From contig NZ_QGMQ01000009.1 of NCBI RefSeq assembly GCF_003259155.1, positions 1-64,000 on the forward strand: a stretch of 64,000 nt of DNA. The letters are read 5' to 3'. The first letter of the stretch is position 1. Each line of letters opens with the position of its first letter. The notes beneath the pieces were generated by a model, which was not told where the DNA came from, ran no database searches, and saw nothing but the letters and a program-made list of their open reading frames with translations. Source of the stretch: Marinimicrobium alkaliphilum. GTDB taxonomy: Bacteria; Pseudomonadota; Gammaproteobacteria; Pseudomonadales; Cellvibrionaceae. Shown here piece after piece: positions 39,990-53,058 of the stretch. The position numbers were made by a program, and so were the translations under genes.

Positions 39990-42281
39990 TTAGGCCGGCT
40001 CCGGTTCGCGCTTGGCCCTGACACTGAGACAAAGCTCGTCACGCTCTTCGTCCACACTGACCTCGACAGTGCCGCCACCATCGGCGAGCGAGCCAAAGAG
40101 CACCTCTTCCGCCAGGGGTTTCTTAAGCTTCTCCTGGATGATCCGGGCCATCGGCCGGGCACCCATTTTCTCATCGTAGCCATGCACAGCCAGCCACTCG
40201 CGCGCCTGTTCGTCCACATGCAGCATGACCTGCTTGTCGTCCAACTGGGCCTGGAGCTCGACCAGGAATTTATCCACCACGGTTTTGGTAACCTCAATGG
40301 TCAGGGCACTGAACTGCACCACAGCATCGAGACGGTTGCGGAACTCCGGTGTGAACATCTTTTTGATGCTCTCCATCCCATCGGTACTGTGATCCTGAAG
40401 AGTAAAGCCGATGGAGGGCCGGCTCATGAGATCAGCCCCGGCATTGGTGGTCATAATCAGGATCACATTGCGGAAGTCCGCCTTGCGGCCGTTATTATCG
40501 GTCAGCGTGCCGTGATCCATGACCTGCAACAGCAGGTTGAACACTTCCGGATGCGCTTTTTCGATCTCATCCAGTAACAGCACAGCATGCGGCGTTTTGG
40601 TGACCGCGTCGGTCAGCAGCCCGCCCTGATCGAAGCCGACATAGCCGGGAGGCGCGCCGATCAGACGCGATACCGTATGACGCTCCATGTATTCGGACAT
40701 GTCAAAGCGCAGCAGCTCGACGCCCATGCAGCTGGCCAACTGACGGCACACCTCGGTTTTGCCGACGCCCGTCGGCCCCGCGAACAGGAAAGAGCCAATG
40801 GGCTTCTCGCTGGAGTTCAGGCCGGCGCGCGAGAGCTTGATCGCGGTCGCCAGGGTATCGATCGCCTCGTCCTGACCAAAAACGGTCATTTTCAGGTTTT
40901 TATCCAGGTTGCGCAGCTGCTCCTTATCCGAGGAGGACACACTCTTGGGCGGAATACGCGCAATCTTGGCCACCACAGCCTCGATATCGCCAACACCAAT
41001 GGTTTTCTTGCGCTTACTCGGCGCCAGCAGCTTCTGGTAGGCACCCGCCTCATCAATCACATCAATGGCCTTGTCCGGCAAGAAACGGTCGTTGATATAG
41101 CGCTCGGCCAACTCTGCCGCCGCTTTAAGGGCAGGGTCGGTATAGCGCAGGCCGTGGTGCTGCTCGAACCGGCCCTTGAGGCCGCGCAAAATCTTGTAGG
41201 TCTCATCGACGCTGGGCTCGGTGACGTCGACCTTCTGAAACCGACGCGACAGTGCCCGATCCTTCTCGAAGATGCCCCGGTACTCCTGATAGGTAGTTGA
41301 ACCCATGCAGCGCAACTCGCCGGAGGACAGCATAGGCTTGAGGAGGTTGGACGCATCCATGACACCACCGGACGCCGCTCCGGCGCCGATAATGGTATGG
41401 ATTTCATCAATAAAGAGTACGGCGTTCTTCTGCTTTTTCAGCTCGCCCAACAGCCCTTTGAAGCGCTTCTCGAAGTCGCCCCGGTACTTGGTCCCGGCCA
41501 GCAGCGCACCCATATCGAGGGAGTAAACCACGCTGTCCGCCAGAATGTCGGGCACGTCGCCGTCAACAATACGCTTGGCCAGGCCCTCGGCAATCGCTGT
41601 TTTTCCCACACCGGACTCGCCCACCAGAAGCGGGTTATTTTTGCGCCGGCGCGAAAGGATCTGGCAAACCCGTTCAACCTCGTGCTCACGCCCAACCAGT
41701 GGGTCGATGCGTCCGTGCATGGCCTGTTCGTTCAGGTTGGAGGCGAAGTTCTCCAGGGGGCTGGCAGATGTGTCACCACCGCTCAAGGTGTCGTCTTCCT
41801 GATGCTCCTGAGCCTGGCCGTCATTGCCGTGCTCGGAGTTACCCGCCACCTTCTGGATGCCGTGAGAAATATAGTTGACCACGTCGATACGCGCAACGTC
41901 CTGCTGTTTCAGGTAGTACACCGCCTGACTTTCCTGCTCGCTGAAGATCGCGACCAGCACATTGGCCCCAGTCACCTCTTGCTTACCGGAGGACTGGACG
42001 TGGAACACCGCCCGCTGCAGGACTCGCTGGAAGCCGAGCGTCGGCTGGGTCTCGCGCTCGCCGTCGTCGTCGGGGATCAGCGGGGTGGTAGAGTCTACAA
42101 ATTCATTCAGCTCCTTGCGCAGCACCGCCAAGTCCGCGCCACAGGCACGCAGGACGATGGCTGCGGATTCGTTGTCGAGTAAAGCCAGCAACAGGTGTTC
42201 TACGGTCATAAACTCATGGCGCTTGGACCGGGCACCTTTAAAGGCCAGATTCAACGTAATTTCCAAGTCTTTGCTTAACAT
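39990..42281 (-). CDS. clpA: ATP-dependent Clp protease ATPase subunit ClpA
   Basis: AAA+ unfoldase that feeds substrates to ClpP. The 763-residue protein has the N-domain (MLSKDLEITLNLAFKGARSKRHEFMTVEHLLLALL), which docks ClpS, then two ATPase modules with Walker A GESGVGKTAIAEGLAKR and GPTGVGKTEVCRQLA, Walker B VLFIDEIHTIIGAGAASGG, and MSEYMERHTVSRLIGAPPGYVGFDQGG. An IGL/F-type ClpP-docking loop follows the second module (SIGFTLQD is near). The frame extends 9 codons upstream, but the family starts MLSKDLE. It is 47 bases downstream of clpS on the same strand. Confidence 0.97.
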   Translation of the reverse strand: MLSKDLEITLNLAFKGARSKRHEFMTVEHLLLALLDNESAAIVLRACGADLAVLRKELNEFVDSTTPLIPDDDGERETQPTLGFQRVLQRAVFHVQSSGKQEVTGANVLVAIFSEQESQAVYYLKQQDVARIDVVNYISHGIQKVAGNSEHGNDGQAQEHQEDDTLSGGDTSASPLENFASNLNEQAMHGRIDPLVGREHEVERVCQILSRRRKNNPLLVGESGVGKTAIAEGLAKRIVDGDVPDILADSVVYSLDMGALLAGTKYRGDFEKRFKGLLGELKKQKNAVLFIDEIHTIIGAGAASGGVMDASNLLKPMLSSGELRCMGSTTYQEYRGIFEKDRALSRRFQKVDVTEPSVDETYKILRGLKGRFEQHHGLRYTDPALKAAAELAERYINDRFLPDKAIDVIDEAGAYQKLLAPSKRKKTIGVGDIEAVVAKIARIPPKSVSSSDKEQLRNLDKNLKMTVFGQDEAIDTLATAIKLSRAGLNSSEKPIGSFLFAGPTGVGKTEVCRQLASCMGVELLRFDMSEYMERHTVSRLIGAPPGYVGFDQGGLLTDAVTKTPHAVLLLDEIEKAHPEVFNLLLQVMDHGTLTDNNGRKADFRNVILIMTTNAGADLMSRPSIGFTLQDHSTDGMESIKKMFTPEFRNRLDAVVQFSALTIEVTKTVVDKFLVELQAQLDDKQVMLHVDEQAREWLAVHGYDEKMGARPMARIIQEKLKKPLAEEVLFGSLADGGGTVEVSVDEERDELCLSVRAKREPEPA

Positions 42282-42328
42282 CTTAAGGACCTCTTTGGCT
42301 GACCTCACACCGCTGAGACAACATGAAC

Positions 42329-42703
42329 TCAGCGCTCTTCGCCATCGTCAACCGCCTCCACTTCACACAGCAGCGGATGATGATGATCCCTGGCATATTG
42401 GTTAACTTGCGCCGCTTTGGTTTCCGCTATATCCCGAGTATAGACGCCACAAACGGCTTTGCCTCGATAATGGACGGTTTGCATAACCGACACGGCTTTT
42501 TCTCGAGGCATTGAAAAAAATATCTCCAGGGTTTCAACCACAAAATCCATCGGGGTGAAGTCATCATTCAGCATGACAACCTGATACCGGGCGGGGGGAC
42601 GCAACTTCGGTGCCTGCTCTTTGACAGCGAGGTCGCCATCGAATTCACCGGCGCCGTCATTACCCTGATTTAATGGTAGTGTATAGTCAGTCAACTTTCC
42701 CAT
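42329..42703 (-). CDS. clpS: ClpS adaptor protein
   Basis: Recognises N-degrons (Leu, Phe, Trp and Tyr N-termini) and delivers them to ClpA. The 124-residue protein has a flexible acidic N-terminal tail (1 to about 35) and the conserved fold [28 protein letters not shown], whose NDD and TPM residues line the amino-acid pocket, then [24 protein letters not shown]. It is the first gene of the clpS-clpA unit and is divergent from cspD, as in Pseudomonas. Confidence 0.97.
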   Translation of the reverse strand: MGKLTDYTLPLNQGNDGAGEFDGDLAVKEQAPKLRPPARYQVVMLNDDFTPMDFVVETLEIFFSMPREKAVSVMQTVHYRGKAVCGVYTRDIAETKAAQVNQYARDHHHPLLCEVEAVDDGEER

Positions 42704-42970
42704 AGATCATCCAATTTTTTACCGGCCAATCCGGCCCTGCGTGTACAACCGCCATTGTACCCGACCCCGCCTCCGAGCCACAGCCCGCTGAGCCCGCTTG
42801 ACATTCGGCGCGATATTGGCTAAAACGGGAGACGTCTGGTTAAAATTTCGTCAGCTACTGACGGGCTCCTGGCTACAGAGTCTTTTTAAAAACCCAGGCC
42901 GTTATAACTAATAAAGATGAACAGGGAACCGGGCACGCTCGTGTTCCTGCTGTAAAGAAGGATTTAGGCT

Positions 42971-43264
42971 ATGCCTACCGGTACCGTAAAATGGTTCAAC
43001 AACGCCAAAGGTTATGGCTTCATTTTGCCCGATGAGGGCGGTGAAGACCTCTTTGCCCACTATTCCGCCATCCAGATGGAAGGCTACAAAACCCTCAAAG
43101 CCGGCCAGACAGTTGAGTTTGACGTCATCAAAGGCGATAAGGGGTACCACGCCACACACATCACAACCCATGATACGCCGAAACAAGGGGTGCACGACAC
43201 CTCTGGACACGAAGGCCATGCCGACAGTGCCCTGCCGATGGCGGCCGCTTCAGCGGACAACTGA
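42971..43264 (+). CDS. cspD: Cold-shock-domain protein CspD-like
   Basis: A single cold-shock domain nucleic-acid-binding protein; CspD in E. coli inhibits replication in stationary phase. The 97-residue product has RNP1 [11 protein letters not shown]2-like DLFAHYSAI, and the usual [14 protein letters not shown] start. A tail of about 28 residues rich in His, Asp, Ser and Ala ([19 protein letters not shown]) follows the domain and is longer than in E. coli. It is divergent from clpS, with a gap of 267 bases that should contain both promoters. Confidence 0.93.
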   Translation: MPTGTVKWFNNAKGYGFILPDEGGEDLFAHYSAIQMEGYKTLKAGQTVEFDVIKGDKGYHATHITTHDTPKQGVHDTSGHEGHADSALPMAAASADN

Positions 43265-43299
43265 CAAGCTGCAATCACTGCTCCTGGTTGAGATACGAT

Positions 43300-43337
43300 A
43301 AAAAACCCCCGGGGAATCACTTCCCCGGGGGTTTTTT
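43300..43337. terminator. Bidirectional terminator between cspD and icd
   Basis: AAAAACCCCCGGGGAA pairs perfectly with TTCCCCGGGGGTTTTT around TCAC, flanked by A and T runs, so it serves both convergent genes. Confidence 0.92.
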
Positions 43338-43358
43338 AGACCTAAGGTCTACAAGGCC

Positions 43359-45587
<2,229 letters not shown>

Positions 45588-45809
45588 TCAGATAAACTCC
45601 ATTGGTTCATGCGAGTCGGCCAAAGTCAGGCTGTGCAGCCGGAGCGGACCAACCGGGACTCTCTCGATAGTCAACACTGATTAACAGCGGGGCAATGTGC
45701 GTGCGCCCTTAGAAAAGCCCGCGCAGTATACCAGCGCCGCAGCTTTTTCGCATGTTCCGGCCACCGCTCTACCCCTCAAAACTACTGGAGACAAGGTTTT
45801 CACCCCGAC

Positions 45810-46397
45810 ATGGCCCAATTGCTGCTTTTTAACAAGCCCTATGGGGTACTCTCCCAATTCACGGACGCCGAAAACCGCCCCACATTGGGGCACTATATTC
45901 GCGATTCCGGGTTTTACCCGGCGGGACGCCTGGATCAGGACTCCGAAGGCTTATTGCTCCTGACCGACGACGGCCAGCTTCAACATCAAATCGCTCACCC
46001 CATGCACAAGCTGGCCAAAACCTATTGGGTTCAGGTCGAGGGTATCCCGGATGTCCGGGCTCTCGCAGCCCTGCGCCAGGGGGTATCCCTCAAGGATGGC
46101 AAGACGCGGCCGGCTCAGGCCCGGCTGATAGCGCCGCCGTCGCTGTGGCCGCGCAACCCGCCCATTCGCGAACGCGCAAACATCCCGACCCAATGGCTGA
46201 GCCTGACGATCACCGAGGGGCGCAATCGCCAGGTCAGGCGCATGACCGCCGCCGTGGGGCACCCTACCCTGCGCCTGGTGCGTGCCCAAATCGGGACCTG
46301 GACGCTCGACGGCCTGGCGCCAGGCGAATCCCGACGTCAAACGCTACACCTACCCAAGATGGCGCCGAAAACGACTCGTGGTCGGCGCCGACACTGA
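45810..46397 (+). CDS. rluE: 23S rRNA pseudouridine synthase RluE
   Basis: RsuA/RluB/E/F-family enzyme that makes pseudouridine at 23S rRNA position 2457. The 195-residue protein lacks the S4 domain found in RsuA, as expected for RluE. It begins [13 protein letters not shown], has the catalytic Asp in [16 protein letters not shown], the KTYWVQVEG strand, and the closing [23 protein letters not shown]. The C-terminus is basic ([12 protein letters not shown]). It starts the cluster rluE-nudJ-mnmA-hflD-purB, with only 22 bases to nudJ. Confidence 0.94.
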   Translation: MAQLLLFNKPYGVLSQFTDAENRPTLGHYIRDSGFYPAGRLDQDSEGLLLLTDDGQLQHQIAHPMHKLAKTYWVQVEGIPDVRALAALRQGVSLKDGKTRPAQARLIAPPSLWPRNPPIRERANIPTQWLSLTITEGRNRQVRRMTAAVGHPTLRLVRAQIGTWTLDGLAPGESRRQTLHLPKMAPKTTRGRRRH

Positions 46398-46419
46398 CCA
46401 CCCAACAGCAGGAGACTCC

Positions 46420-46866
46420 ATGACCTGGTCACCCCACGTAACCCTGGCCACCATTGTTGAGCGCCATGGGCGCTTTTTGCTGGTGTACGAACACGCCAAC
46501 GGCAAAAAAGTCTACAACCAGCCTGCGGGTCATCTGGAGCCCGACGAGTCGCTGATTCAGGCGGCGGTACGCGAAACCCTGGAGGAAACCGGCTGGGACG
46601 TGGAACCCACTCATCTGGTGAATGTGCGCCTGTATACCGCACCGGCGAATGGCGTCACTTACCTGCGCACCACCGTGGTGGCCAAACCCTTGCGCCACAA
46701 CCCACTTCTGCCCCTGGACCAAGACATCATCGAGACGGTGTGGCTAACCCGGGATGAGATTGCCGAGCGCTTTGACCAGCTGCGCAGCCCTATGACCTTG
46801 CGCGTGATCGACGACTATCTGGCCGGTCAACGCTTCCCGCTAGAGATCATCGCCCCCGACAGGTAG
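46420..46866 (+). CDS. nudJ: Nudix hydrolase NudJ (phosphatase)
   Basis: Nudix-family pyrophosphatase; E. coli NudJ hydrolyses nucleoside di- and triphosphates and HMP-PP. The 148-residue protein contains an intact Nudix box from G39 onwards (GHLEPDES...RETLEETGW), supplying the metal-binding REXXEE glutamates, and begins with WSPHVTLATIVERHGRFLLV. The ATG at 46420 has GGAG 5 bases upstream and is preferred over a start 46 codons earlier that would overlap rluE. It is followed by mnmA after 44 bases, a gene pair conserved in gammaproteobacteria. Confidence 0.93.
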   Translation: MTWSPHVTLATIVERHGRFLLVYEHANGKKVYNQPAGHLEPDESLIQAAVRETLEETGWDVEPTHLVNVRLYTAPANGVTYLRTTVVAKPLRHNPLLPLDQDIIETVWLTRDEIAERFDQLRSPMTLRVIDDYLAGQRFPLEIIAPDR

Positions 46867-46910
46867 AATGGCGCTCCATGAAATCACTCCGCGAACAGCA
46901 GTAGCGTCCT

Positions 46911-48008
46911 ATGAGTAATTCCCCACGGGTAATCGTCGGCATGTCCGGCGGTGTCGATTCGTCTGTTTCCGCCCTCCTCCTGCAACAGCAGGGCTACCGG
47001 GTGGAAGGCCTGTTTATGAAAAACTGGGACGAGGATGACGGCACCGAATACTGCACCGCCAAGGAAGACCTGGCCGATGCCGAGCGGGTGTGCGAGCGCC
47101 TGGGCATCAAGCTGCACACCGCCAACTTCGCCGCCGAGTACTGGGATAATGTGTTTGAGCATTTTCTGGCTGAGTACAAAGCCGGGCGCACGCCCAACCC
47201 GGATATCCTCTGCAACCGGGAAATCAAGTTCAAGGTGTTTCTGGAATACGCCCGGATCCTGGGCGGCGATCTGATTGCCACGGGGCATTATGTGCGCCGT
47301 AAGCAGACCGACGCTCACACCTGGTTGCTCAAAGGCCTGGACCCGAACAAGGATCAAAGCTACTTCCTTCACGCGGTGGGTGAAGCCGAATTTGCTCAGA
47401 CTCTGTTCCCGGTGGGCGAACTGGAGAAAGCCGAGGTGCGACGTATCGCGGAGGCACACGGCCTGGTCACGCACAACAAAAAGGACAGCACCGGCATCTG
47501 CTTTATCGGCGAGCGTCGTTTCAAGGACTTCTTGCAGCAGTACCTGCCCGCGCAGCCGGGCAAGATCGAAACCGCCGACGGCGTCGGAATTGGCGATCAC
47601 AGCGGCCTGATGTACTACACCATCGGCCAGCGCCAGGGCCTGGGCATCGGCGGCGTCAAAGGGGCCAGCGAGGACCCCTGGTTTGTGGTGGGCAAAGATC
47701 TGACACGCAATGTTCTCGTGGTGGTCCAGGGGATCGAACACCCTCTGCTCTACAGCAACGAACTGATCGCCCGTCAGGTCCACTGGATCAACGGCGCCCC
47801 GGCGTCAGACACCTTCCGCTGCGCAGCCAAAACCCGCTACCGCCAAGGGGATCAAAACTGTCACGTCGAAGTCCAAGATGACCAGTTGCGCGTGGTTTTT
47901 GACGAACCCCAAAGGGCCGTCACACCCGGGCAGTCAGTGGTGTTCTACGACGGCGACACCTGCTTGGGCGGCGCGGTCATCGAAACGACCGACAACCCCT
48001 TGGTGTAA
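46911..48008 (+). CDS. mnmA: tRNA-specific 2-thiouridylase MnmA
   Basis: Thiolates U34 in the wobble position of tRNA-Lys, Glu and Gln, using ATP and sulfur relayed by the Tus proteins. The 365-residue product has the PP-loop [18 protein letters not shown], the catalytic Cys in CNREIKF (within [14 protein letters not shown]) and the persulfide Cys in [14 protein letters not shown]. The following [10 protein letters not shown] and the C-terminal beta-barrel are typical. Its neighbour hflD downstream is a nearly universal partner in this class. Confidence 0.97.
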   Translation: MSNSPRVIVGMSGGVDSSVSALLLQQQGYRVEGLFMKNWDEDDGTEYCTAKEDLADAERVCERLGIKLHTANFAAEYWDNVFEHFLAEYKAGRTPNPDILCNREIKFKVFLEYARILGGDLIATGHYVRRKQTDAHTWLLKGLDPNKDQSYFLHAVGEAEFAQTLFPVGELEKAEVRRIAEAHGLVTHNKKDSTGICFIGERRFKDFLQQYLPAQPGKIETADGVGIGDHSGLMYYTIGQRQGLGIGGVKGASEDPWFVVGKDLTRNVLVVVQGIEHPLLYSNELIARQVHWINGAPASDTFRCAAKTRYRQGDQNCHVEVQDDQLRVVFDEPQRAVTPGQSVVFYDGDTCLGGAVIETTDNPLV

Positions 48009-48062
48009 CTACCTGGCGCAACGCCCAGCGACACCTTCAGTTTCAATGAGGAAAGCCAATCA

Positions 48063-48752
48063 GTGAGTAATCGATGGCACGACCGGGCGATAGCCCTGGC
48101 GGGGATATTTCAGGCCGCCGGCCTGGTGGATCAAATTGCCAAAACCGGCTACCTGGCAATGGACAACTACCGCTGCAGTATCGAGAGCCTGTTCGTTTTC
48201 GATCCGCCCAACGCGCGCGCGGTTTTCGGCAGCGATGAAGATCTGCGCCACCTTGAACCGGGGTTGCGGGCACTGCGCGAGGTGCTGCAACAGGGCAATC
48301 GCCTGCACGGTGAACCTCTACGCTACGCGCTGGGCATCCTGCATCTGCAGAAAAAGCTGGCCAAACGCCAAGACATGCTCGGCGTGCTGGGCTCCCGGTT
48401 GGAGCAGGCCGCCCGTCAGGCGGAGCACTTCGATACCATCCACGAAAACGTCGTTGGCAACCTGGGCGATCTCTACAGCGAGACCATCAGCACTTTTCGT
48501 TTCCGCATTCAGGTGTCCGGCGACGCCGGCTACCTGCGTCAGGCCCGAATCGCCAACCAGGTGCGCGCATTACTGCTGGCGGGCATCCGTTCGGCCATGC
48601 TCTGGCGCCAGGTAGGCGGCAATCGCTGGCAACTGCTGGTCAACCGCAAGGCCCTGCTCGCGGCCGCCGACGAACTCGCGCACGAAGCCCGCGCTGCCGT
48701 GGCAAGGGCCGAAAAGGCCAACCCGGCAGCGCAAAACGACGAGCAACACTGA
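48063..48752 (+). CDS. hflD: High-frequency lysogenisation protein HflD homologue
   Basis: Membrane-associated helical protein of the YcfC/HflD family; in E. coli it interferes with phage lambda CII. Its housekeeping role is unclear. The 229-residue sequence has DRAIALAGIFQAAGLVDQIAKTG, GRHLEPGL-like LRHLEPGLRALREVL, YALGILHLQKKLAKR and IRSAMLWRQVGGNRWQLL, all family blocks. The start is GTG with GAGGAAAG upstream. The position between mnmA and purB is the standard one and supports the assignment. Confidence 0.93.
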   Translation: MSNRWHDRAIALAGIFQAAGLVDQIAKTGYLAMDNYRCSIESLFVFDPPNARAVFGSDEDLRHLEPGLRALREVLQQGNRLHGEPLRYALGILHLQKKLAKRQDMLGVLGSRLEQAARQAEHFDTIHENVVGNLGDLYSETISTFRFRIQVSGDAGYLRQARIANQVRALLLAGIRSAMLWRQVGGNRWQLLVNRKALLAAADELAHEARAAVARAEKANPAAQNDEQH

Positions 48753-48779
48753 TAATCCCGTCAAAGTCCGCTACAATAG

Positions 48780-50222
<1,443 letters not shown>

Positions 50223-50276
50223 CCTGGCGGTTCAGGTGTCTATAGGGTGGCTGTTAAGGTGGCCATCGGGCAGACC

Positions 50277-50405
50277 GGGCAGTCCAGCCGGGGGCGGGTA
50301 GCGGTTTCCGGGACACGCCGTGAACCCATCCCTGGGGGCTCGACTGCCGCCATCCAGGCGGCAGACGGTCCCGGAAACCGCTACCCGCCCCCGGCTGGAC
50401 TGCCC
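50277..50405 (-). repeat. Long intergenic hairpin element, copy D (reverse core)
   Basis: Arms 50277-50313 and 50369-50405 are a perfect 37-bp inverted repeat, the longest of the six. Read on the minus strand, the 55-base core has an 8-bp hairpin CTGCCGCC/GGCGGCAG with TGGAT in the loop, then TCGAGC and CAGGGATGGGTTCACGGCG. It lies 54 bases after the purB stop codon. The 153 bases between this and copy B hold nothing I recognise. Confidence 0.9.
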
Positions 50406-50558
50406 TCAGTGCCACCTATCCGCATCTACCCCTCGAACTGGCAAAGCCCACCCACTTCAAGGGATATGCCAGATATCACCACTTACTTGTAAGCTAGCTG
50501 CGAAACCTAAAAAGACGGAAATGTGCTTAAGAACCAAACATTCTCAGGATGGCACTGA

Positions 50559-50668
50559 GGCTCGGGAAGGGGGCGAAGGGTTCTGAAACCCTCTCTTCAG
50601 GGATGAAGAGAGGGAGCTACAGGGATGTATTCATGCGTTTTCAGAACCCTTCGCCCCCTTCCCGAGCC
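50559..50668 (+). repeat. Long intergenic hairpin element, copy B (forward core)
   Basis: Arms 50559-50588 and 50639-50668 are a perfect 30-bp inverted repeat. The 50-base core equals that of copy A except for one missing C near its end, yet the arms share with A only the innermost TTCTGAAA and scattered positions such as the GGGGG tract. It lies about 65 bases upstream of the ribosomal oxygenase gene, so its transcript would fold just before that gene's ribosome site. Confidence 0.9.
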
Positions 50669-50735
50669 GGTACACCCATTGGCACCACAGAAACCTTGAG
50701 CCAGGCACTAACCTCAAAACAAAAGCGAGAAAAAG

Positions 50736-51881
50736 ATGCCCCTGAACAAACTCGGTGATATTAGCGTTGAAGACTTTCTGGCCCACTACTGGCAGAAACA
50801 ACCCCTGCTGATCCGCCAGGCCTACCCCGACTTCCAGAGCCCCATCGACGGCAACGACCTCGCCGGACTGTCCCTCGAAGAAGACGCCGAAGCCCGTCTC
50901 ATCCTCGAACACGGCACCACCCCCTGGGAACTGCGCCACGGCCCCTTCGACGAAAACACCTACCAGCAGCTTCCCAAAAGCCACTGGACCCTGCTCGTCC
51001 AGGCCGTCGACCAATGGGTACCCGACGTGCGCGACCTGCTCGACGACTTCCGCTTTATCCCCAACTGGCGTCTCGACGACATCATGGTCAGCTACGCCGC
51101 CGACCAGGGTAGCGTCGGGCCGCACTTCGACTACTACGACGTCTTCCTGCTCCAGGGCCAGGGCAAACGCCGCTGGCAAGTGGGACAATCCTGCGACAGC
51201 CAAAGTCCGCGCATCGAAGGCGCGGCGTTGCGTATCCTCAAGGACTTCGAGCCCGAGCACGACTGGATCCTCGAGCCGGGCGATATGCTTTACCTGCCCC
51301 CGGGCATTGCCCACTGGGGCACCGCCCAGGGCGACGACTGCCTGACCTACTCTATCGGCTTTCGAGCGCCGAGCCATGCCGACATCTTGTGCGAATTGGC
51401 TCAGGATATCGCCAGCCATCTGACCGAAGACCAACGCTATGGCGACCCGGGCCTGACCCTGGGGCGCCACCCCGGCGAGATTCCCGCCAGCGCCATTGAT
51501 ACCATCCGCGCACAACTACTCGACTACCTGAGCCACGACCGCATCGGTGACTGGCTGGGACGCTATATGACCGAGCGCAAATACCCGGACCAGGATCAGC
51601 CCGAGCAATACGTAGACGCAGAACACTGGCAGGAAGACCGTTGGCAACCCCACCCAGCCACGCGCCTGGCGAGCAGGACCGTGAACACTCAGACCTGGCT
51701 TTATGCTGATGGTGAAAGGTTTGCCTGCACCGAGGCACTCGCCGAGCGCCTCTGCCAGATGCGTCCCATCGAAGGTCGGGAGCTGGCCGCACTGGCCAGT
51801 TCTGAGGCACTGATAACGCTGGTGGAAACCCTGATCGAACGGGGAATTCTAGTGGATGAAGAAGACGAATTGGAGTGTTAA
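50736..51881 (+). CDS. roxA: 50S ribosomal protein L16 arginine hydroxylase (JmjC/cupin oxygenase RoxA, YcfD)
   Basis: Fe(II)/2-oxoglutarate oxygenase that in E. coli hydroxylates Arg81 of L16. The 381-residue product has FLAHYWQKQPLLIRQAYPDF near the start, the iron triad His130 and Asp132 (GPHFDYYDVFLLQ) and His193 (PPGIAHWG), and GLSYSIGFRAP-like LTYSIGFRAPSHADIL. The C-terminal winged-helix region (about 290-381) follows the YcfD plan. Position after purB matches Pseudomonas-type gene order, except for the intervening hairpin elements. Confidence 0.92.
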   Translation: MPLNKLGDISVEDFLAHYWQKQPLLIRQAYPDFQSPIDGNDLAGLSLEEDAEARLILEHGTTPWELRHGPFDENTYQQLPKSHWTLLVQAVDQWVPDVRDLLDDFRFIPNWRLDDIMVSYAADQGSVGPHFDYYDVFLLQGQGKRRWQVGQSCDSQSPRIEGAALRILKDFEPEHDWILEPGDMLYLPPGIAHWGTAQGDDCLTYSIGFRAPSHADILCELAQDIASHLTEDQRYGDPGLTLGRHPGEIPASAIDTIRAQLLDYLSHDRIGDWLGRYMTERKYPDQDQPEQYVDAEHWQEDRWQPHPATRLASRTVNTQTWLYADGERFACTEALAERLCQMRPIEGRELAALASSEALITLVETLIERGILVDEEDELEC

Positions 51882-51942
51882 ATCACTTGCACCTGACGAT
51901 TTTATCCTTTATACATAGCACCAAGCCTTGCCGGGGTCGTTT

Positions 51943-51965
51943 AAGCCTATAAAAATAGGGCTTTT
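51943..51965 (+). terminator. Probable terminator between roxA and the HU gene
   Basis: AAGCCTAT and ATAGGGCTT pair with one bulged G around an A-rich loop, followed by TTT. It lies 62 bases after the roxA stop. Confidence 0.6.
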
Positions 51966-52041
51966 AGCCGGGTTACAAGGTGCGTTGCCGTCCAGACGCG
52001 GCAATAATCACACATAAATAACCAGCGAAAAGGAAACTACC

Positions 52042-52446
52042 ATGGCTGCACGAAAAGCACCTGCCAAAAAGGCACCCGCCAAGAAAGCCGCACCGAAAAA
52101 AGCGGCCGCTGCCAAGCCCGCCAAGAAAATCACCGCGGTGCGTGAGCGCTATACCAAGACCCAGATCGTCGGCCAAATCGCCGAAAACACCGAGCTGACC
52201 AAAAAACAGGTTCAATCGGTACTGGACGAGCTGTCAGACATCATCGAAGGCCACATCAAAAAACGCGCCTGTGGCGAGTTTGTAATGCCCGGCCTGATGA
52301 AAATCAACACCGTGAAAAAGCCTGCGAAGAAGGCCCGCAAAGGCATCAACCCTTTCACCGGCGAAGAGACCGTGTTCAAGGCGAAACCGGCGTCCACTGT
52401 GGTCAAAGTCCGCCCGCTGAAGAAATTGAAAGAAATGGCCGAGTAA
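52042..52446 (+). CDS. HU-family DNA-binding protein with Lys/Ala/Pro-rich N-terminal tail
   Basis: A 134-residue nucleoid protein. The first 30 or so residues are a low-complexity histone-H1-like tail built from AxKKAP units (ARKAPAKKAPAKKAAPKKAA), followed by an HU/IHF fold: YTKTQIVGQIAENTELTKKQVQSVLDELSDIIEGHIK, then GEFVMPGLMKINTVKKPAKKARKGINPFTGEE, matching the DNA-inserting arm, and KAKPASTVVKVRPLKKLKEM. Canonical HU has about 90 residues, so the tail adds one third. It is a single gene with terminators on both sides. Similar tailed HU proteins occur in some gammaproteobacteria; the tail probably adds non-specific DNA binding or compaction. Confidence 0.88.
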   Translation: MAARKAPAKKAPAKKAAPKKAAAAKPAKKITAVRERYTKTQIVGQIAENTELTKKQVQSVLDELSDIIEGHIKKRACGEFVMPGLMKINTVKKPAKKARKGINPFTGEETVFKAKPASTVVKVRPLKKLKEMAE

Positions 52447-52466
52447 ACCACTCCAGGTCGCGATCT

Positions 52467-52500
52467 CCAAAAAGGGCTGCCACCAGGCAGCCCTTTTTGG
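52467..52500. terminator. Bidirectional terminator between HU and HIT genes
   Basis: CCAAAAAGGGCTGCC pairs over 15 bp with GGCAGCCCTTTTTGG around ACCA. It separates two convergent genes. Confidence 0.9.
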
Positions 52501-52519
52501 TGGTATCGCTGCACGCGAC

Positions 52520-52942
52520 TCAGGCAACGGTAAAGTCATCTCCCACCAATGCCGCCTGGAGTCGCTCCATCCGCTCCTCCAGCGCGCCCTCGGAGTAGGC
52601 TTTCTGTGGCACTGCACCCCAGATTGGCTGAGGCCAAGCCGGATCATCACTGAAGCGGGCGATATGGTGCACATGCAGCTGACGCACCACATTTCCCAAC
52701 GCGGCCACATTCATCTTGTGGGCATCGAAAACGCTGGTCATCACCTCAGACAGGCGACAGGACTCACGGATCAGCTGCAACTGCTCCTCCTCTCCCAGAT
52801 GATGGATCTCGAAGATCTCGGCCCGCTGAGGGACCAGGATGCACCAAGGGTAGTTGGCATCCTTACTCAACAGCAACAACGAAAGCGGGAAGCGCCCCAC
52901 GAGTACGCTGTCCTGGGCCAGACGCGGATGTAGCTCAAACAT
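52520..52942 (-). CDS. HIT-domain protein (nucleotide hydrolase)
   Basis: A 140-residue member of the histidine-triad family, enzymes that hydrolyse nucleotide phosphoramidates or dinucleoside polyphosphates. The triad appears as LHVHHIARF (about residues 91-99), followed by DDPAWPQPIWG, a block characteristic of a proteobacterial HIT subgroup. The opening FELHPRLAQDSVLVGRFPLSLLLLSKDANYPWCILVPQR is also typical. The ATG at 52942 is preferred to a start 23 codons upstream, whose extra residues are not family-like. It is divergent from proS. Confidence 0.9.
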   Translation of the reverse strand: MFELHPRLAQDSVLVGRFPLSLLLLSKDANYPWCILVPQRAEIFEIHHLGEEEQLQLIRESCRLSEVMTSVFDAHKMNVAALGNVVRQLHVHHIARFSDDPAWPQPIWGAVPQKAYSEGALEERMERLQAALVGDDFTVA

Positions 52943-53058
52943 AGCTCGACTCCTGTGGATCCTGTGGTTGACATTATCCCGGTGGACCGCTGTACCCGCA
53001 CTGCGTTCCACCGTAGAATAGGCGTTTTTTACAGTATAGCGACTAAGAAGCCAAAACT

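Noticed and set aside
45681-45893. 70-codon minus-strand open frame upstream of icd
   Set aside because: It overlaps the start of rluE on the other strand and has no family resemblance or ribosome site.
50247-50492. 81-codon open frame in the purB-roxA gap
   Set aside because: It is built from the arms and core of hairpin element D, so the apparent frame is a by-product of the repeat.
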